A model generated the notes under the pieces. That model was not told the origin of the DNA. It saw nothing but the letters and a program-made list of their open reading frames with translations, and ran no database searches. A program made the translations under genes and the position numbers. Shown here one piece after another: positions 51,544 to 60,878 of a stretch of DNA of 64,000 nt. The number at the start of each line of letters is the position of its first letter. Position 1 is the first letter of the stretch. The stretch comes from Vampirovibrionales bacterium (GTDB lineage: Bacteria; Cyanobacteriota; Vampirovibrionia; Vampirovibrionales; Vampirovibrionaceae): assembly GCA_029866025.1 (NCBI GenBank), contig JARXAD010000002.1, forward strand, positions 361,688-425,687. Reading direction: 5' to 3'.

Positions 51544-52527
51544 ATGCTGTTAAGAACAAGCTACGTTACTGATATGAGCAATCCTCCAACCTCCATTACC
51601 GTCGGAAGCCGCGAAAGTCCGTTGGCCTTGGCCCAAACTCACGGTGTCATTGCTCGGTTGCAACAGCACTGGCCTCAATTGCAATGCCAACTCATCACCT
51701 TTAAAACCCTGGGAGATCAGTTTCTAAACCAAAGCTTTGCCGAACTGGGCTATAGTGCAGGAGAGAAACAACCTCTGGACAAGGGTTTGTTTATAAAAGA
51801 GCTGGAAGTAGCCTTACTCAACGGCTCCATTGATTTAGCCGTACACAGCGGCAAAGATTGTCCCACCCAACAGCCAGAAGGCCTACTTGTTACCCCCATT
51901 GGCCCCCGAGAAACGCCATGGGATGCGTGGGTTTCTAATCAATACCAAACATTGGCCAGTTGTCCTCCTGGCACCAAAATTGGCACGGCTTCGGTGCGGC
52001 GAACAGCCCAAGTGTTGGCCAAATACCCCCACTTGCAGGTGGTGATGGTGCGTGGCAATGTGCAAACCCGTCTAGGCAAGCTGGAGGATGGCACCGTGGA
52101 TGGATTAATCTTAGCCTGTGCAGGTTTAGAGCGCTTGAACTTACAGTCTCGCATTACTCAGGTGCTGACCCCTACGGATGGTTTTGTACCCGCCCCTCGC
52201 CAAGGGATCCTTGGCTTAGAAATTAGAAGCAACGACTTCTCACTTCAAACCCTCATTGCTCCTCTTCAAGACGCTGCAGTATCGGCAGCATGGGAAGCGG
52301 AGGAAGCGGTACTGAAAGCCATTGGTGGCGGATGCCATACCCCTGTGGGGGCAATAGCTACTCCAGACCTTCTGACAAATACACTCACCCTGACCGGCCA
52401 TTATTTAAGCGCTAATGGCACCCAGCAATCTCAACATTCAGTGACGGGTTCCTTTTCCGCAGCGGCCCTTCTGGGAACCAACCTTGGAAAGCTGTTAACA
52501 GATGATTTAGCCAGTATTTTGAGCTAA
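51544..52527 (+). CDS. hemC: Porphobilinogen deaminase HemC
   Basis: HemC joins four porphobilinogens into hydroxymethylbilane. The protein (327 residues) shows TVGSRESPLALAQTHGV near the N-terminus, FIKELEVALLNGSIDLAVHS, RRTAQVLAKYPHLQVVMVRG and the cofactor-anchoring cysteine in GGGCHTPVGA (near 264). A start at 51574 (MSNPPTSITVGSRES) would also fit the family; both lack a strong ribosome binding site. hemA and hemC probably form an operon. The convergent dnaN follows after a short hairpin. Confidence 0.94.
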   Translation: MLLRTSYVTDMSNPPTSITVGSRESPLALAQTHGVIARLQQHWPQLQCQLITFKTLGDQFLNQSFAELGYSAGEKQPLDKGLFIKELEVALLNGSIDLAVHSGKDCPTQQPEGLLVTPIGPRETPWDAWVSNQYQTLASCPPGTKIGTASVRRTAQVLAKYPHLQVVMVRGNVQTRLGKLEDGTVDGLILACAGLERLNLQSRITQVLTPTDGFVPAPRQGILGLEIRSNDFSLQTLIAPLQDAAVSAAWEAEEAVLKAIGGGCHTPVGAIATPDLLTNTLTLTGHYLSANGTQQSQHSVTGSFSAAALLGTNLGKLLTDDLASILS

Positions 52528-52543
52528 AACCTATATCCCCTCA

Positions 52544-52560
52544 AAGGCCCAATGGGCCTT
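52544..52560. terminator. Terminator between convergent hemC and dnaN
   Basis: AAGGCCC-AAT-GGGCCTT is a perfect 7-base stem, followed by ACTTTACC on the plus strand. It overlaps the dnaN stop. Confidence 0.6.
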
Positions 52561-53698
52561 ACTTTACCTGAACAGGCATAACGAGACACAGGTAGTTGTC
52601 TTTAATACCATCTTTAAAGACTGTGGGAGCCAAGGCACCGTTGGTTTCCATGCGAATGTCGTCACTTTCAATCACCTTGAGAGCATCGAGCAAAAATTTG
52701 TAGTTAAAAGCAATGTGGAGGGGCTCCGCATCGCTAAATTCAACCGGCATGCTGTCTTGGGAACCACCCTGATCCGGGGTGTTGGCTTCCAATCGAAGCT
52801 CTTGGCTGTCGGGGTCAAACATCATTTTCACCACGTTGGTACGCTCATTAGCCATCACAGCCGTGCGATCCAATGATTCCATCAACGATTTACGCTTGGC
52901 ACGAACAATAATTTTATTAGTGGCAGGGATTAACTGCTGATACTGAGGGTATTGCCCTTCCAGCAAGCGCGACACCACCAAAAATTGGGGCGTTTGAAAG
53001 GCAATTTGACGATCATTCAGGGTAATAGTCACCATGGCATCGGTAGCCACGTTGCTGCCACACAATTTGGCCACGTCTTGCAGCACACGTACCGGAATTA
53101 CGGCGCTAATTTCTTCCACTGACGTGCTACCCGTAAAAGCTTCCATGGCACGCGCCAAGCGAGACCCATCGGTGGCTGCCATTTCCAACATACCTGAAGA
53201 GAGCTTTACAAACACACCACCCAACACGTTGTTGGTTTCAAAATTAGCGGCAGCAAAGGCGGTTTGTTGAATGCCTTGCAGCAACGCAGGCAAACCCACC
53301 TGAAAAGACGTTCCTAAGGTAGTCACCTCTGGCGTGGTAGGAAAATCATCGGCAGGCATGGCCTTCAGTTCAAACACGCTCTTCCCGCTGCGCAGCGTCG
53401 CATTTTGAGTAGCACTGTCCACTGTGATGGAAACGGGTTGCCCCGAAGGGAGTTTGGCAAAAATTTCCGCCAGTTTTTTGGCTGGCAGTGTGGTAGTGCC
53501 TTGGGTGGTCACGGATTCCAACGGAATGTGGGTTTGAATGGTAAAGTCCAAATCGGTACCCGTTAGCTGCAATTGGTTGTCTGTCGTGGTGGCTAACAGC
53601 ACATTGGCCAAGATGGGTTGAATGACCCGAGACGCAGTAGCACGAGACGTGGCACCCAAGGCTTGAAACAAAGTATCCCGATCCACAGTCAATTGCAT
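52559..53698 (-). CDS. dnaN: DNA polymerase III sliding clamp DnaN
   Basis: The beta clamp tethers the polymerase to DNA. The start at 53698 (MQLTVDRDTLFQAL) is chosen because AGGAG lies 8 bases upstream; the frame to 53782 is an artefact. The 379-residue protein has three similar clamp domains: TASRVIQPILANVLL near the start, VDSATQNATLRSGKSVFEL, ATDGSRLARAMEAF, and at the end CLVMPVQVK (the usual VMPMR/L ending). The upstream intergenic region of about 480 bases is AT-rich and unusual (see candidate origin). Confidence 0.96.
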   Translation of the reverse strand: MQLTVDRDTLFQALGATSRATASRVIQPILANVLLATTTDNQLQLTGTDLDFTIQTHIPLESVTTQGTTTLPAKKLAEIFAKLPSGQPVSITVDSATQNATLRSGKSVFELKAMPADDFPTTPEVTTLGTSFQVGLPALLQGIQQTAFAAANFETNNVLGGVFVKLSSGMLEMAATDGSRLARAMEAFTGSTSVEEISAVIPVRVLQDVAKLCGSNVATDAMVTITLNDRQIAFQTPQFLVVSRLLEGQYPQYQQLIPATNKIIVRAKRKSLMESLDRTAVMANERTNVVKMMFDPDSQELRLEANTPDQGGSQDSMPVEFSDAEPLHIAFNYKFLLDALKVIESDDIRMETNGALAPTVFKDGIKDNYLCLVMPVQVK

Positions 53699-54179
53699 CA
53701 GCCATCTCCTAAGTTTTAAAGCACAGCGCCGTAAAGTAACGCTAGACCTTTTGTAAAGCATTGATGGGTTCATCATACCCAACAGGCTGTTGATTCTGCA
53801 ACTGTATTGGGTAATTTGTTACGCTAGCATGCTTATTTTAAGGGTAGGCTAGTAAAAGTAATAAAGTGTTTTAAATGAAAGGCTTAAGTTGTCTAAGTTT
53901 CTTTCTATATAAATAAATCTTTCTTTCCTCTTCTTTCTTGTGGTGGATTGGGTTGATAAGTGGGGAAAGCTAAAAATAGATAGAAAACTTGAAATGATAA
54001 AGGTGAAGAAAGAGGCAGGAGGGAAAGAAAGAAAGGGTTGATAAGGGAACCCTTAATGGAGTTGTGAGAATTTGAGTTGAAAAAGAAGAACGAATCATCA
54101 CGATGTTATCAACCAACGTATCGACATAGGGGGAAGAGAGGAAAAAACTTTTTGAAAAGTAGGAACAGAAATAAGAAAA
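53699..54179. other. AT-rich region upstream of dnaN; candidate replication origin
   Basis: This 481-base gap has no gene. It contains an AT-rich run (TCTATATAAATAAATC, about 53904-53919) flanked by pyrimidine- and purine-biased stretches. Three copies of TTATCAACC are present: as complement at 53951-53959 and 54036-54044, and direct at 54106-54114. They resemble a DnaA box (TTATCCACA) with two changes. Origins near dnaN are known in several cyanobacteria. No canonical DnaA box is seen, so this is a hypothesis. Confidence 0.45.
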
Positions 54180-55346
54180 CTAAGGAATTAAAGGCCCCGT
54201 TGGCGGTAAGAATTTTTGGAGCAGGGAGTGATTGATGGAGTGGTGTTCCAAGGTGCAGTAGGTAGCGGTGAACCTTTGAGCCAGCAAGAGGCTTTTGAGG
54301 AGGCCTTCCAATGGGTGATGAAAAGGCAATGAAAGGGTGTGAAAGCGGGAAGGAAGAGCAATCTCATTGAGGAGGGAGTCTGCAGGGTGGCAATGAATGC
54401 CCCGCAACACATGAGTTGGATGAGCGTGGGTGTTCAACCATTGGGCCGTAGAGAATAAAGCGGGGTCATTAAAATCGCCCCACAACCAAAAATCCAAAGG
54501 AGTGGTGGAAGCGGCTAAGGCTCGCGGGCCATGATGAAAGGCCTCGGTTTCGTATACCAGCACTGGCTGACTTCGGGTTTCCGTCCACTTCAGGGCTATT
54601 TCATCCAGCAAGGGTTGCCACTGGGCAGCTCCAATCAACACTGCTGGCCCAGGCGTTGAAGGAGGGTTTAAAGGAGTGCTTGAGGCGGTGGTTAAAAAAG
54701 AGTGGGTGAGAGAGGGCTGATTGTTGGATTGAAGCCAATGAGTAGTGTTTTGGATAGCTTGATTTAAGTTGTTTTTTTTGGCTTTAAGCGCGTTTGCCCA
54801 TAAAATAAGACTGACGCAGCAGCTAGAAACTGACTTGGTGGCAGGAATACAATATTCTTTTCCCGCTAATACGGGTAAGGATTGGGTTAATAGGCAATGT
54901 TGAGCAACGGGACTAGTGGGCTCATTGGTAAATGCTACCCAACAATGAGCGTTACTAGAAACCCACGGGCTTTGGGAAATAGCATTCAAAACGGAGACAA
55001 TACTGTGGGTTTTCCCCGATTGGGAAGCTGCAATCCAAAGCGTTGGAATGTGAGGGGACAGGGTCAGGGTTTCTACAACCTCATGAGGTTGTAGGCAAAC
55101 AACCGTGCAACCAAAGGCCTGTTGTAAAAAAGGAGTGGCCATTCGCAGGGCATGCAGGCTGGAGCCTTCCCCAAAGCACACAAGGCGTTGAGGGGTAAAT
55201 GCTAATCCAGAAGGAGGGTTCTGTTGATAATAAATTTCCAACGCTTGCCAGCAGGTGGGTTGATCCAAAATTTCAGCCCAAAAATCCGCCACCGTAGGCG
55301 TTTTTGCAGGATTATCGCTGTTTAACGAATCACTCAACCAAACCAT
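54180..55346 (-). CDS. SIS-domain sugar isomerase-like protein
   Basis: This 388-residue protein has two sugar isomerase (SIS) domains like the isomerase half of glucosamine-6-phosphate synthase (GlmS), without its glutaminase part. Key parts are RLVCFGEGSSLHALRMA, LWIAASQSGKTHSIVSVLNA and EYCIPATKSVSSCCVSLILW, comparable to the GlmS SIS signature E..VA.TKA.. with Thr-Lys conserved. The second domain contains VLIGAAQWQPLLDEIALKWTE and VYETEAFHHGPRAL. It could interconvert or bind phosphosugars for cell-wall or surface glycan synthesis. It lies just right of the candidate origin, facing toward it. Confidence 0.75.
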   Translation of the reverse strand: MVWLSDSLNSDNPAKTPTVADFWAEILDQPTCWQALEIYYQQNPPSGLAFTPQRLVCFGEGSSLHALRMATPFLQQAFGCTVVCLQPHEVVETLTLSPHIPTLWIAASQSGKTHSIVSVLNAISQSPWVSSNAHCWVAFTNEPTSPVAQHCLLTQSLPVLAGKEYCIPATKSVSSCCVSLILWANALKAKKNNLNQAIQNTTHWLQSNNQPSLTHSFLTTASSTPLNPPSTPGPAVLIGAAQWQPLLDEIALKWTETRSQPVLVYETEAFHHGPRALAASTTPLDFWLWGDFNDPALFSTAQWLNTHAHPTHVLRGIHCHPADSLLNEIALPSRFHTLSLPFHHPLEGLLKSLLLAQRFTATYCTLEHHSINHSLLQKFLPPTGPLIP

Positions 55347-55430
55347 CCAAAGGATTTAAAAACCACCCGAAGAGTCGATGGGTATAGTACAACGTATCGG
55401 CACGCGCGCAGATAGGCACAGGAAATTGTT

Positions 55431-55970
55431 ATGGCCTCATGGATTGGTAGGAGTCGACACATTGCCCGTGGCTTGATGGCCATGGTTTGTTTTGGCTTGA
55501 TGGCTGTTTCTATAACGGCTGTGGCTGCCGGTAACGCGGCTTACAAACCCAAGGCAGGTTTCATCCAACCCGCCAAACAATACCGAGCCTATGTGACCCA
55601 CGTGGCCCCCTTGTTTAATGCACTCCATCAGGCTGAAATCATGCTGGGTAGTCCTGAAACCCTCACCCTCCAGCGCTGGAGCGCTTGGCTAGGGGGCTGG
55701 GACAGCCACTATCAAGAGGTGATGCAGCAAGCCAAAGAAGCGCATTTTGGTAATGTGGGCCACTATCAGTCGTATCATCAATTACAGCAAACCCATGCCG
55801 TGTTGCACCAAGTGCAGCAGCGCATGCAGCAACACTATTTAGGGTTGCCCAGTAATGCTTCGGCCAATGCCGACACCATGGATAGAGCGTATCAACAAGT
55901 GCAACAGTGTTTAGCGCTAGAAGACACCCTCCAGCCGCTGTTGTACAACAGCCAAACGGGCCGACAATAG
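55431..55970 (+). CDS. Exported alpha-helical protein, unknown
   Basis: The 179-residue protein has a long signal peptide (basic RSRHIARG, hydrophobic 15-32, probable cut after VAAG). The mature part is Gln/His-rich and helical, with repeated YHQLQQTHAVLHQVQQRMQQ-like heptad character (about 115-135), suggesting a coiled coil. No known domain is recognised. It is transcribed away from the SIS gene, with a TATAGT-like box upstream near 55363, and is convergent with metK. Confidence 0.65.
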   Translation: MASWIGRSRHIARGLMAMVCFGLMAVSITAVAAGNAAYKPKAGFIQPAKQYRAYVTHVAPLFNALHQAEIMLGSPETLTLQRWSAWLGGWDSHYQEVMQQAKEAHFGNVGHYQSYHQLQQTHAVLHQVQQRMQQHYLGLPSNASANADTMDRAYQQVQQCLALEDTLQPLLYNSQTGRQ

Positions 55971-56004
55971 CCGACCCGTAAGTGTTTGAAGAATCAGTCG
56001 TGGA

Positions 56005-57291
56005 TTAAACGGTGGCCAAAGACCCTGCCAAGTTTTTGGCTTCGGCCTGAATGGCGGCCACTTTATCCAGTCTTTCCCATGGAATATCTAGCTCTGTGCG
56101 GCCCATATGACCATACGCGGCTAAATTTTGGTAAAAACGGCCATTGCGTTGGGCTGGAATGCGCTTAAGGTCCAAGGTTTCAATAATGGCCAAAGGGCGC
56201 AAATCAAAGATTTTGCCCACGATGTCGGCGATTTGCTGATCGCTTAAACCGGAAGCAGCACCAGTACCAAAGGTATTAACGTGAATGGACATGGGATGCG
56301 CCACCCCAATGGCGTAACTGACCTGAATTTCGCACTGAGAGGCCAAGCCTGCAGCCACAATGTTTTTGGCCGCATGGCGGGCGGCATAGGCGGCGGAACG
56401 ATCCACTTTGGTGGGATCTTTACCGCTAAAGGCACCACCACCATGGCGAGCATAGCCACCGTAGGTATCCACAATAATTTTACGGCCCGTTAGGCCGCTA
56501 TCGCCTTGGGGGCCGCCAATGACAAAACGCCCGCTGGGATTGATAAAGTAGCGGGTGGTGGCATCAGGTTGAACCGAAAAGCTTGCAAACACAGGATTAA
56601 TGACGAGTTCTTTCACATCCTTGGCAATGCGGGCCTGAATGAAGGCATTGTCTTCGTTACCGTCAATATCGGGGGCGTGCTGGGTACTAATCACGATGGT
56701 ATCCACACGGGCGGGTTTGCCATCCACATATTCAATGGTGACTTGTGCTTTGGCGTCGGGGCGTAGGTAGGCCATTTGGCCGTTTTTACGCAATTCGGCC
56801 ATACGCTGCATGAGTTGGTGTGAGGCCTGAATGGCCAGTGGCATGTAGGCGTCGGTTTCGTTGTTGGCGTAGCCAAACATCAAGCCCTGATCCCCGGCCC
56901 CAATTTGGTCGTAACGATCCGAATCACTGAGGGGCTCTGTGTTGCCTCGCACTTCTTGGGCAGCATCTACACCACCCGCAATATCGGCCGATTGTTCATC
57001 AATGCTGGTAATGACAGCACAGGTGTCGGCATCAAAGCCGCCGCTGGCGTCTCCTGTGTAGCCAATTTCTTTAATGGTGGCCCTTACCACTTTGGGGATG
57101 TCTACATAAATAGACGAGGTAATTTCGCCGCACACCAGCACCATGCCGGTGGTCACGGTGGTTTCGCAGGCCACGCGGGCATTGGGGTCTTTGGTTAAAA
57201 AGGCATCCAAAATGGCGTCGGAAATTTGGTCGCACACCTTGTCGGGGTGGCCTTCGCTAACGGATTCTGAGGTAAAGAGGGTACGTGACAT
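56005..57291 (-). CDS. metK: S-adenosylmethionine synthetase MetK
   Basis: MetK makes S-adenosylmethionine from methionine and ATP. Signatures are [19 protein letters not shown] at the start, [12 protein letters not shown], and the flexible P-loop [19 protein letters not shown]. The start at 57291 is used because GGAG lies 6 bases upstream; this gives 428 residues (E. coli: 384). The extra length lies mainly in two short loops. No S-box or SAM riboswitch structure was recognised upstream; only 89 bases separate it from lysA on the same strand. Confidence 0.96.
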   Translation of the reverse strand: MSRTLFTSESVSEGHPDKVCDQISDAILDAFLTKDPNARVACETTVTTGMVLVCGEITSSIYVDIPKVVRATIKEIGYTGDASGGFDADTCAVITSIDEQSADIAGGVDAAQEVRGNTEPLSDSDRYDQIGAGDQGLMFGYANNETDAYMPLAIQASHQLMQRMAELRKNGQMAYLRPDAKAQVTIEYVDGKPARVDTIVISTQHAPDIDGNEDNAFIQARIAKDVKELVINPVFASFSVQPDATTRYFINPSGRFVIGGPQGDSGLTGRKIIVDTYGGYARHGGGAFSGKDPTKVDRSAAYAARHAAKNIVAAGLASQCEIQVSYAIGVAHPMSIHVNTFGTGAASGLSDQQIADIVGKIFDLRPLAIIETLDLKRIPAQRNGRFYQNLAAYGHMGRTELDIPWERLDKVAAIQAEAKNLAGSLATV

Positions 57292-57380
57292 GGGCATCTC
57301 CAATAAATTCAAAGTGTTTAGTAAAGCCGATGTATGGTGCCATAAAGGCACTGTAAGGGCCACAAGGATTCAAAAATCTG

Positions 57381-58733
57381 TTACAGCTGCGTGAACCATT
57401 GGTCACGGCGAAGTAAGTCTTCCACGGTTTCACGGCGGGTAAGCAGGCAGGCGCTGTTGTTTTCTACCCACACACACGCGGGGCGGGGCATCCGGTTGTA
57501 GGTGCTGGCCATGCTGTCATTGTAGGCACCGGTGCCAAACACCGCCACCGTATCCCTTGCTTCCACAGGGGGGACAGCGAGGCTTTCAATCAATTTATCT
57601 CCGGTTTCGCAATATTTGCCCACCAAGGTGACTGTTTGGGTAGCCGCTTGAGTGGCTTTGTTGGCCACCACTGCCGTGTAGTGCGCTTGATAGAGAGCCG
57701 GACGAATGTTATCGCCCATCCCACCATCCACCGCCACAAAGTGGCGGCCCGCAAAGGTAGGGCTGGGGGGAATGATTTTTTGGCTTCCCACTGTGTACAA
57801 GGTAATGCCTGCCGACGCCACCAGGCTGCGCCCCGGCTCTAATAATAGGCGCGGTAACGGGTAATCCAACTTGTCCGCTTCGCCTTTCAAGGTTTCGGCA
57901 ATGGCTTGCACGGCGGTGGCAATGGCCGGTGGATCATCGGTGTGGGTGTAGCTAATGCCCAAGCCGCCGCCCAAATTTAAATCGGGCAAGGTAATGCCAT
58001 AGTGCTTGCGAATGTTGAAATAGAGGGTCAGCATCAGCTTGGCCAAATCTTGGTACGGCTGGAGATCAAAAATTTGGCTGCCAATGTGGGCATGCAGGCC
58101 TTGCAGCTCAATGACATCGGCTAACGGGCCCAAAATAGCGGCCATCACCGTAGGTAATTGGTGCAAACCAAAACCAAACTTGGTGTCTTCTTGGCCGGTT
58201 TTAATGTAATCGTGGGTGTGGGCTTCAATACCCGGGCACACACGCAATAAAATACGGGCTGTTTGGCTGGTTTCTCGTGCCACATGGGCTAAAAGGTGTA
58301 ATTCGTCTTCGTTATCCACCGAAATGAGGCCAATACCGGCATGCAGGGCTTGGCGCAGTTCATCGGCACTTTTGTTATTGCCATTCAGGCTTAGGGCTTT
58401 GGCATCCATGCCCGCTTTGAGGGCGGTGGTCAGCTCCCCGCCAGAAACCACATCCACCCCAATGCCCCAGTGGGACAGTTTTTGGCACAGGCCCAAGCTT
58501 AAATTGGCCTTGCCCGCATACAAAATATGATGAGGAGCGGGGTAATACTCGGTTAAGGTGTCCGTATAGGCTTTGGCGGCGGCGTGAATGGTATTGCCAC
58601 ACAACACGTATAGCGGCGTGCCGTATTGCAGGGCTAAATCTACCAAGGAGAGGTTGCCCAAACAGGCATGTCCTTGGGCGTTAAGGCCATAGGTTAAGGG
58701 TGTAAGGGATTGATTGGACGCAAGACCCGACAT
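57381..58733 (-). CDS. lysA: Diaminopimelate decarboxylase LysA
   Basis: LysA converts meso-diaminopimelate to lysine. The PLP lysine lies in YAGKANLSLG (Lys about 75). Further family motifs are DVVSGGELTTALKAG, GLHAHIGSQIFD, LNLGGGLGISYTH, LEPGRSLVASAG and the substrate-site CETGDKL. The 450-residue protein starts at the ATG 58733 (a GTG three codons earlier is also possible). The position next to metK on the same strand may mean shared transcription; no lysine riboswitch was noticed upstream. Confidence 0.95.
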   Translation of the reverse strand: MSGLASNQSLTPLTYGLNAQGHACLGNLSLVDLALQYGTPLYVLCGNTIHAAAKAYTDTLTEYYPAPHHILYAGKANLSLGLCQKLSHWGIGVDVVSGGELTTALKAGMDAKALSLNGNNKSADELRQALHAGIGLISVDNEDELHLLAHVARETSQTARILLRVCPGIEAHTHDYIKTGQEDTKFGFGLHQLPTVMAAILGPLADVIELQGLHAHIGSQIFDLQPYQDLAKLMLTLYFNIRKHYGITLPDLNLGGGLGISYTHTDDPPAIATAVQAIAETLKGEADKLDYPLPRLLLEPGRSLVASAGITLYTVGSQKIIPPSPTFAGRHFVAVDGGMGDNIRPALYQAHYTAVVANKATQAATQTVTLVGKYCETGDKLIESLAVPPVEARDTVAVFGTGAYNDSMASTYNRMPRPACVWVENNSACLLTRRETVEDLLRRDQWFTQL

Positions 58734-58819
58734 AGGAAGCACTATTCCAAGAAGACAAAGAAAACTACTGTAACACCTATAAAGGCCTGAAAGAAAACGG
58801 CAAATGATGGTGTCAGCTG

Positions 58820-59998
58820 TTAATCCAAAGCCGATTCTATTGGCGATGGTTTAAGGGTAAAGGCAAAGGTAGAGCCAATGCCAGGTTCGCTTTCTACCCA
58901 AATTTCGCCGCCATGGGTTTGAATAATGTGTTTGACGATGGATAATCCCAGGCCGGTGCCACCCAGGTCTCGTGACCGGGCTTTATCCACACGGAAAAAG
59001 CGCTCGAACACTCGTGGAAGATATTTGGTAGGGATGCCCATGCCGGTATCGGCGACAGAAACCTGAATCATGCCAGGGTATTTGGTGGACCAGCCCATGC
59101 TTAATGCGATGGATCCACCATTCGCTGTGTACTTAATGGCATTGTCGGTTAAATTGGTGATGACTTGTTCTAAAGTGCTGCTATGGGCTTGTACCAATGG
59201 TATATCCAGGGGAATTGCTAAGGACAGGCGAATATTTTTTTGATCCATACGATCTTTGGCCAAGCTAACCACTGTATGGATAATGGTGGATAAATTGGTG
59301 GGGATTAATTCCAAGGTAAAATCGGGCGACTCTAATTTTGAAAGGTCTAATAAGTCGGCCACCAATTGCTTAAGGCGATGAGAGTGACGGAAAATAATAT
59401 CAACGAAGTCACGGGCTACGCTTTGATCATCCAAAGCGCCTTCTAGCAAGGTTTCGGCGTAGCCATGAATGGCACTGAGGGGGGTGCGTAACTCATGAGA
59501 GACATTGGCCACAAAATCGCGGCGCATTTTTTCGGTCCGGCGGATGGTGGTTTCATTTTGGAAGAGGCAAACACAGGCATCGGGTCGAGCGGCTTGTGGA
59601 TCGCCTGACACATTGAGGGGCAACAGGGTGACACTGTAATATTGGTTTCCACTGGAAGGGTGTACCCGTTTAAAGATTAGGGTTTCCGGAGTGCCTTCTG
59701 CAATAACACGGGCAACAGCCACCCAAAAAGCAGGTTCAGGCAGTAACGCGCTGCCGTTGGGAAGGCTGTGCGCAGAATCCAAAATATCAAAGGCGCTTAA
59801 AAAGGCTTGGTTAGCCAATAAAATAATTTGCTGATTATTGACGATAGCCACACCGTCTTGCATGGCTTGAATAAGGCCACGGAATAAAGGTTGCTGAAAC
59901 AGGACGGCCTGCAAAAAAGGAGTATCGCTACCCACAACCAATGCACTTAAGGGGCTAAGGGACACGGGGGTGGCGTTGGCAGGCAGGTGCGTCATCAC
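58820..59998 (-). CDS. PhoR-like sensor histidine kinase without membrane segments
   Basis: The 392-residue kinase has a PAS-like sensor domain (about 38-150; AMQDGVAIVNNQQIILLANQ), a HisKA domain with the phospho-acceptor in FVANVSHELRTPLSAIHGYA (His168), and an ATPase domain with N box TDNAIKYTANGG, G1 DTGMGIP, F box FERFFRVDK and G2 GGTGLGLSIV. The H-box closely matches PhoR-type kinases. There are no hydrophobic membrane segments, so the kinase is probably cytosolic. The response-regulator gene lies directly upstream, 6 bases apart on the same strand. The signal is unknown. Confidence 0.9.
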   Translation of the reverse strand: MMTHLPANATPVSLSPLSALVVGSDTPFLQAVLFQQPLFRGLIQAMQDGVAIVNNQQIILLANQAFLSAFDILDSAHSLPNGSALLPEPAFWVAVARVIAEGTPETLIFKRVHPSSGNQYYSVTLLPLNVSGDPQAARPDACVCLFQNETTIRRTEKMRRDFVANVSHELRTPLSAIHGYAETLLEGALDDQSVARDFVDIIFRHSHRLKQLVADLLDLSKLESPDFTLELIPTNLSTIIHTVVSLAKDRMDQKNIRLSLAIPLDIPLVQAHSSTLEQVITNLTDNAIKYTANGGSIALSMGWSTKYPGMIQVSVADTGMGIPTKYLPRVFERFFRVDKARSRDLGGTGLGLSIVKHIIQTHGGEIWVESEPGIGSTFAFTLKPSPIESALD

Positions 59999-60004
59999 AG
60001 ATGC

Positions 60005-60751
60005 CTAAGCCAACGAAGGGGAGGCAAGTTCGCTGACCTGGACCAGTCGATACCCCACACCTCGAACGGTTTCTAATAAGTCGCGAGCACTGGCCAATTT
60101 TCCTCGTAACCGCTTTACGTGGGCGTCTACGGTACGGTCTAGCACCAGTTCGGCATCTTCTTGCCACACGGCGGTTAAAATTTGTTCTCGACTATGAACG
60201 CGATTGGGGGCCATGGCCAAGGTTTTAAGAATATCAAATTCAATTTGGGTTAGCTGTAAGGGGCTGCCATCGACAGTTACACGGTATTCTGCAGGATAAA
60301 TAGCAATAGGACCAATCATTAGAGGGCCATCCCAAGGTGTTGAGGTAGCCCCTTCTTTTTGGGTGCGGTTAAGCAAGGCTTTAACTCGCAGCACGAGTTC
60401 TTTGGGGCTAAAGGGTTTTACCACATAATCTTCGGCGCCACTTTCAAAGCCAGCAATGCGGTCTCCTTCGGCCGATCGGGCAGTCAGCATAATCACTGGA
60501 ATGGCAGCGGTTTCTGGCTGAGACTTGAGTTGCCGACACAATTCCAAGCCGGACTGATCGGGCATCATCCAGTCTAGTATCATTAAATCAGGCCGTTGTT
60601 GTTGAATGAGTTTTTTGGCACTGGCAGCATCACTGGCGCACAGGACGTTAAGGCCCTCTTTTTGAAGATTGTAGCGAACCAAATGCATCAAATCGGTTTC
60701 GTCATCCACAACTAGCACCGTGGCGTTGAGGTGAGAAGACGTGGTTGTCAT
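60005..60751 (-). CDS. PhoB/OmpR-family response regulator
   Basis: The 248-residue regulator has a receiver domain (about 10-125) with acidic pocket DDE near 16-18, phospho-acceptor Asp60 in MILDWMMPDQSG and conserved Lys112 in YVVKPFSPKEL. A winged-helix DNA-binding domain follows (about 140-240), with LTQIEFDILKTLAMAPNRVH and the recognition helix VDAHVKRLRGKL. Together with the kinase just downstream it forms a two-component system with PhoB/PhoR-like sequence; control of phosphate genes is possible but not shown. Confidence 0.92.
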   Translation of the reverse strand: MTTTSSHLNATVLVVDDETDLMHLVRYNLQKEGLNVLCASDAASAKKLIQQQRPDLMILDWMMPDQSGLELCRQLKSQPETAAIPVIMLTARSAEGDRIAGFESGAEDYVVKPFSPKELVLRVKALLNRTQKEGATSTPWDGPLMIGPIAIYPAEYRVTVDGSPLQLTQIEFDILKTLAMAPNRVHSREQILTAVWQEDAELVLDRTVDAHVKRLRGKLASARDLLETVRGVGYRLVQVSELASPSLA

Positions 60752-60878
60752 GGGGAGGGATCCTTTTACCGAAAGAAGTGAGCCAAAGAAGGGTGGTTCG
60801 TACCGTGGTAATGGTGGGATCGTAAAAAATAGAGGCTAGAGCAGGGGTATTTTACTAAAAAACGGGGGCAACGGCAGC

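Noticed and set aside
57292-57380. SAM riboswitch upstream of metK
   Set aside because: The leader is too short and shows no S-box or SAM-II type pairing.
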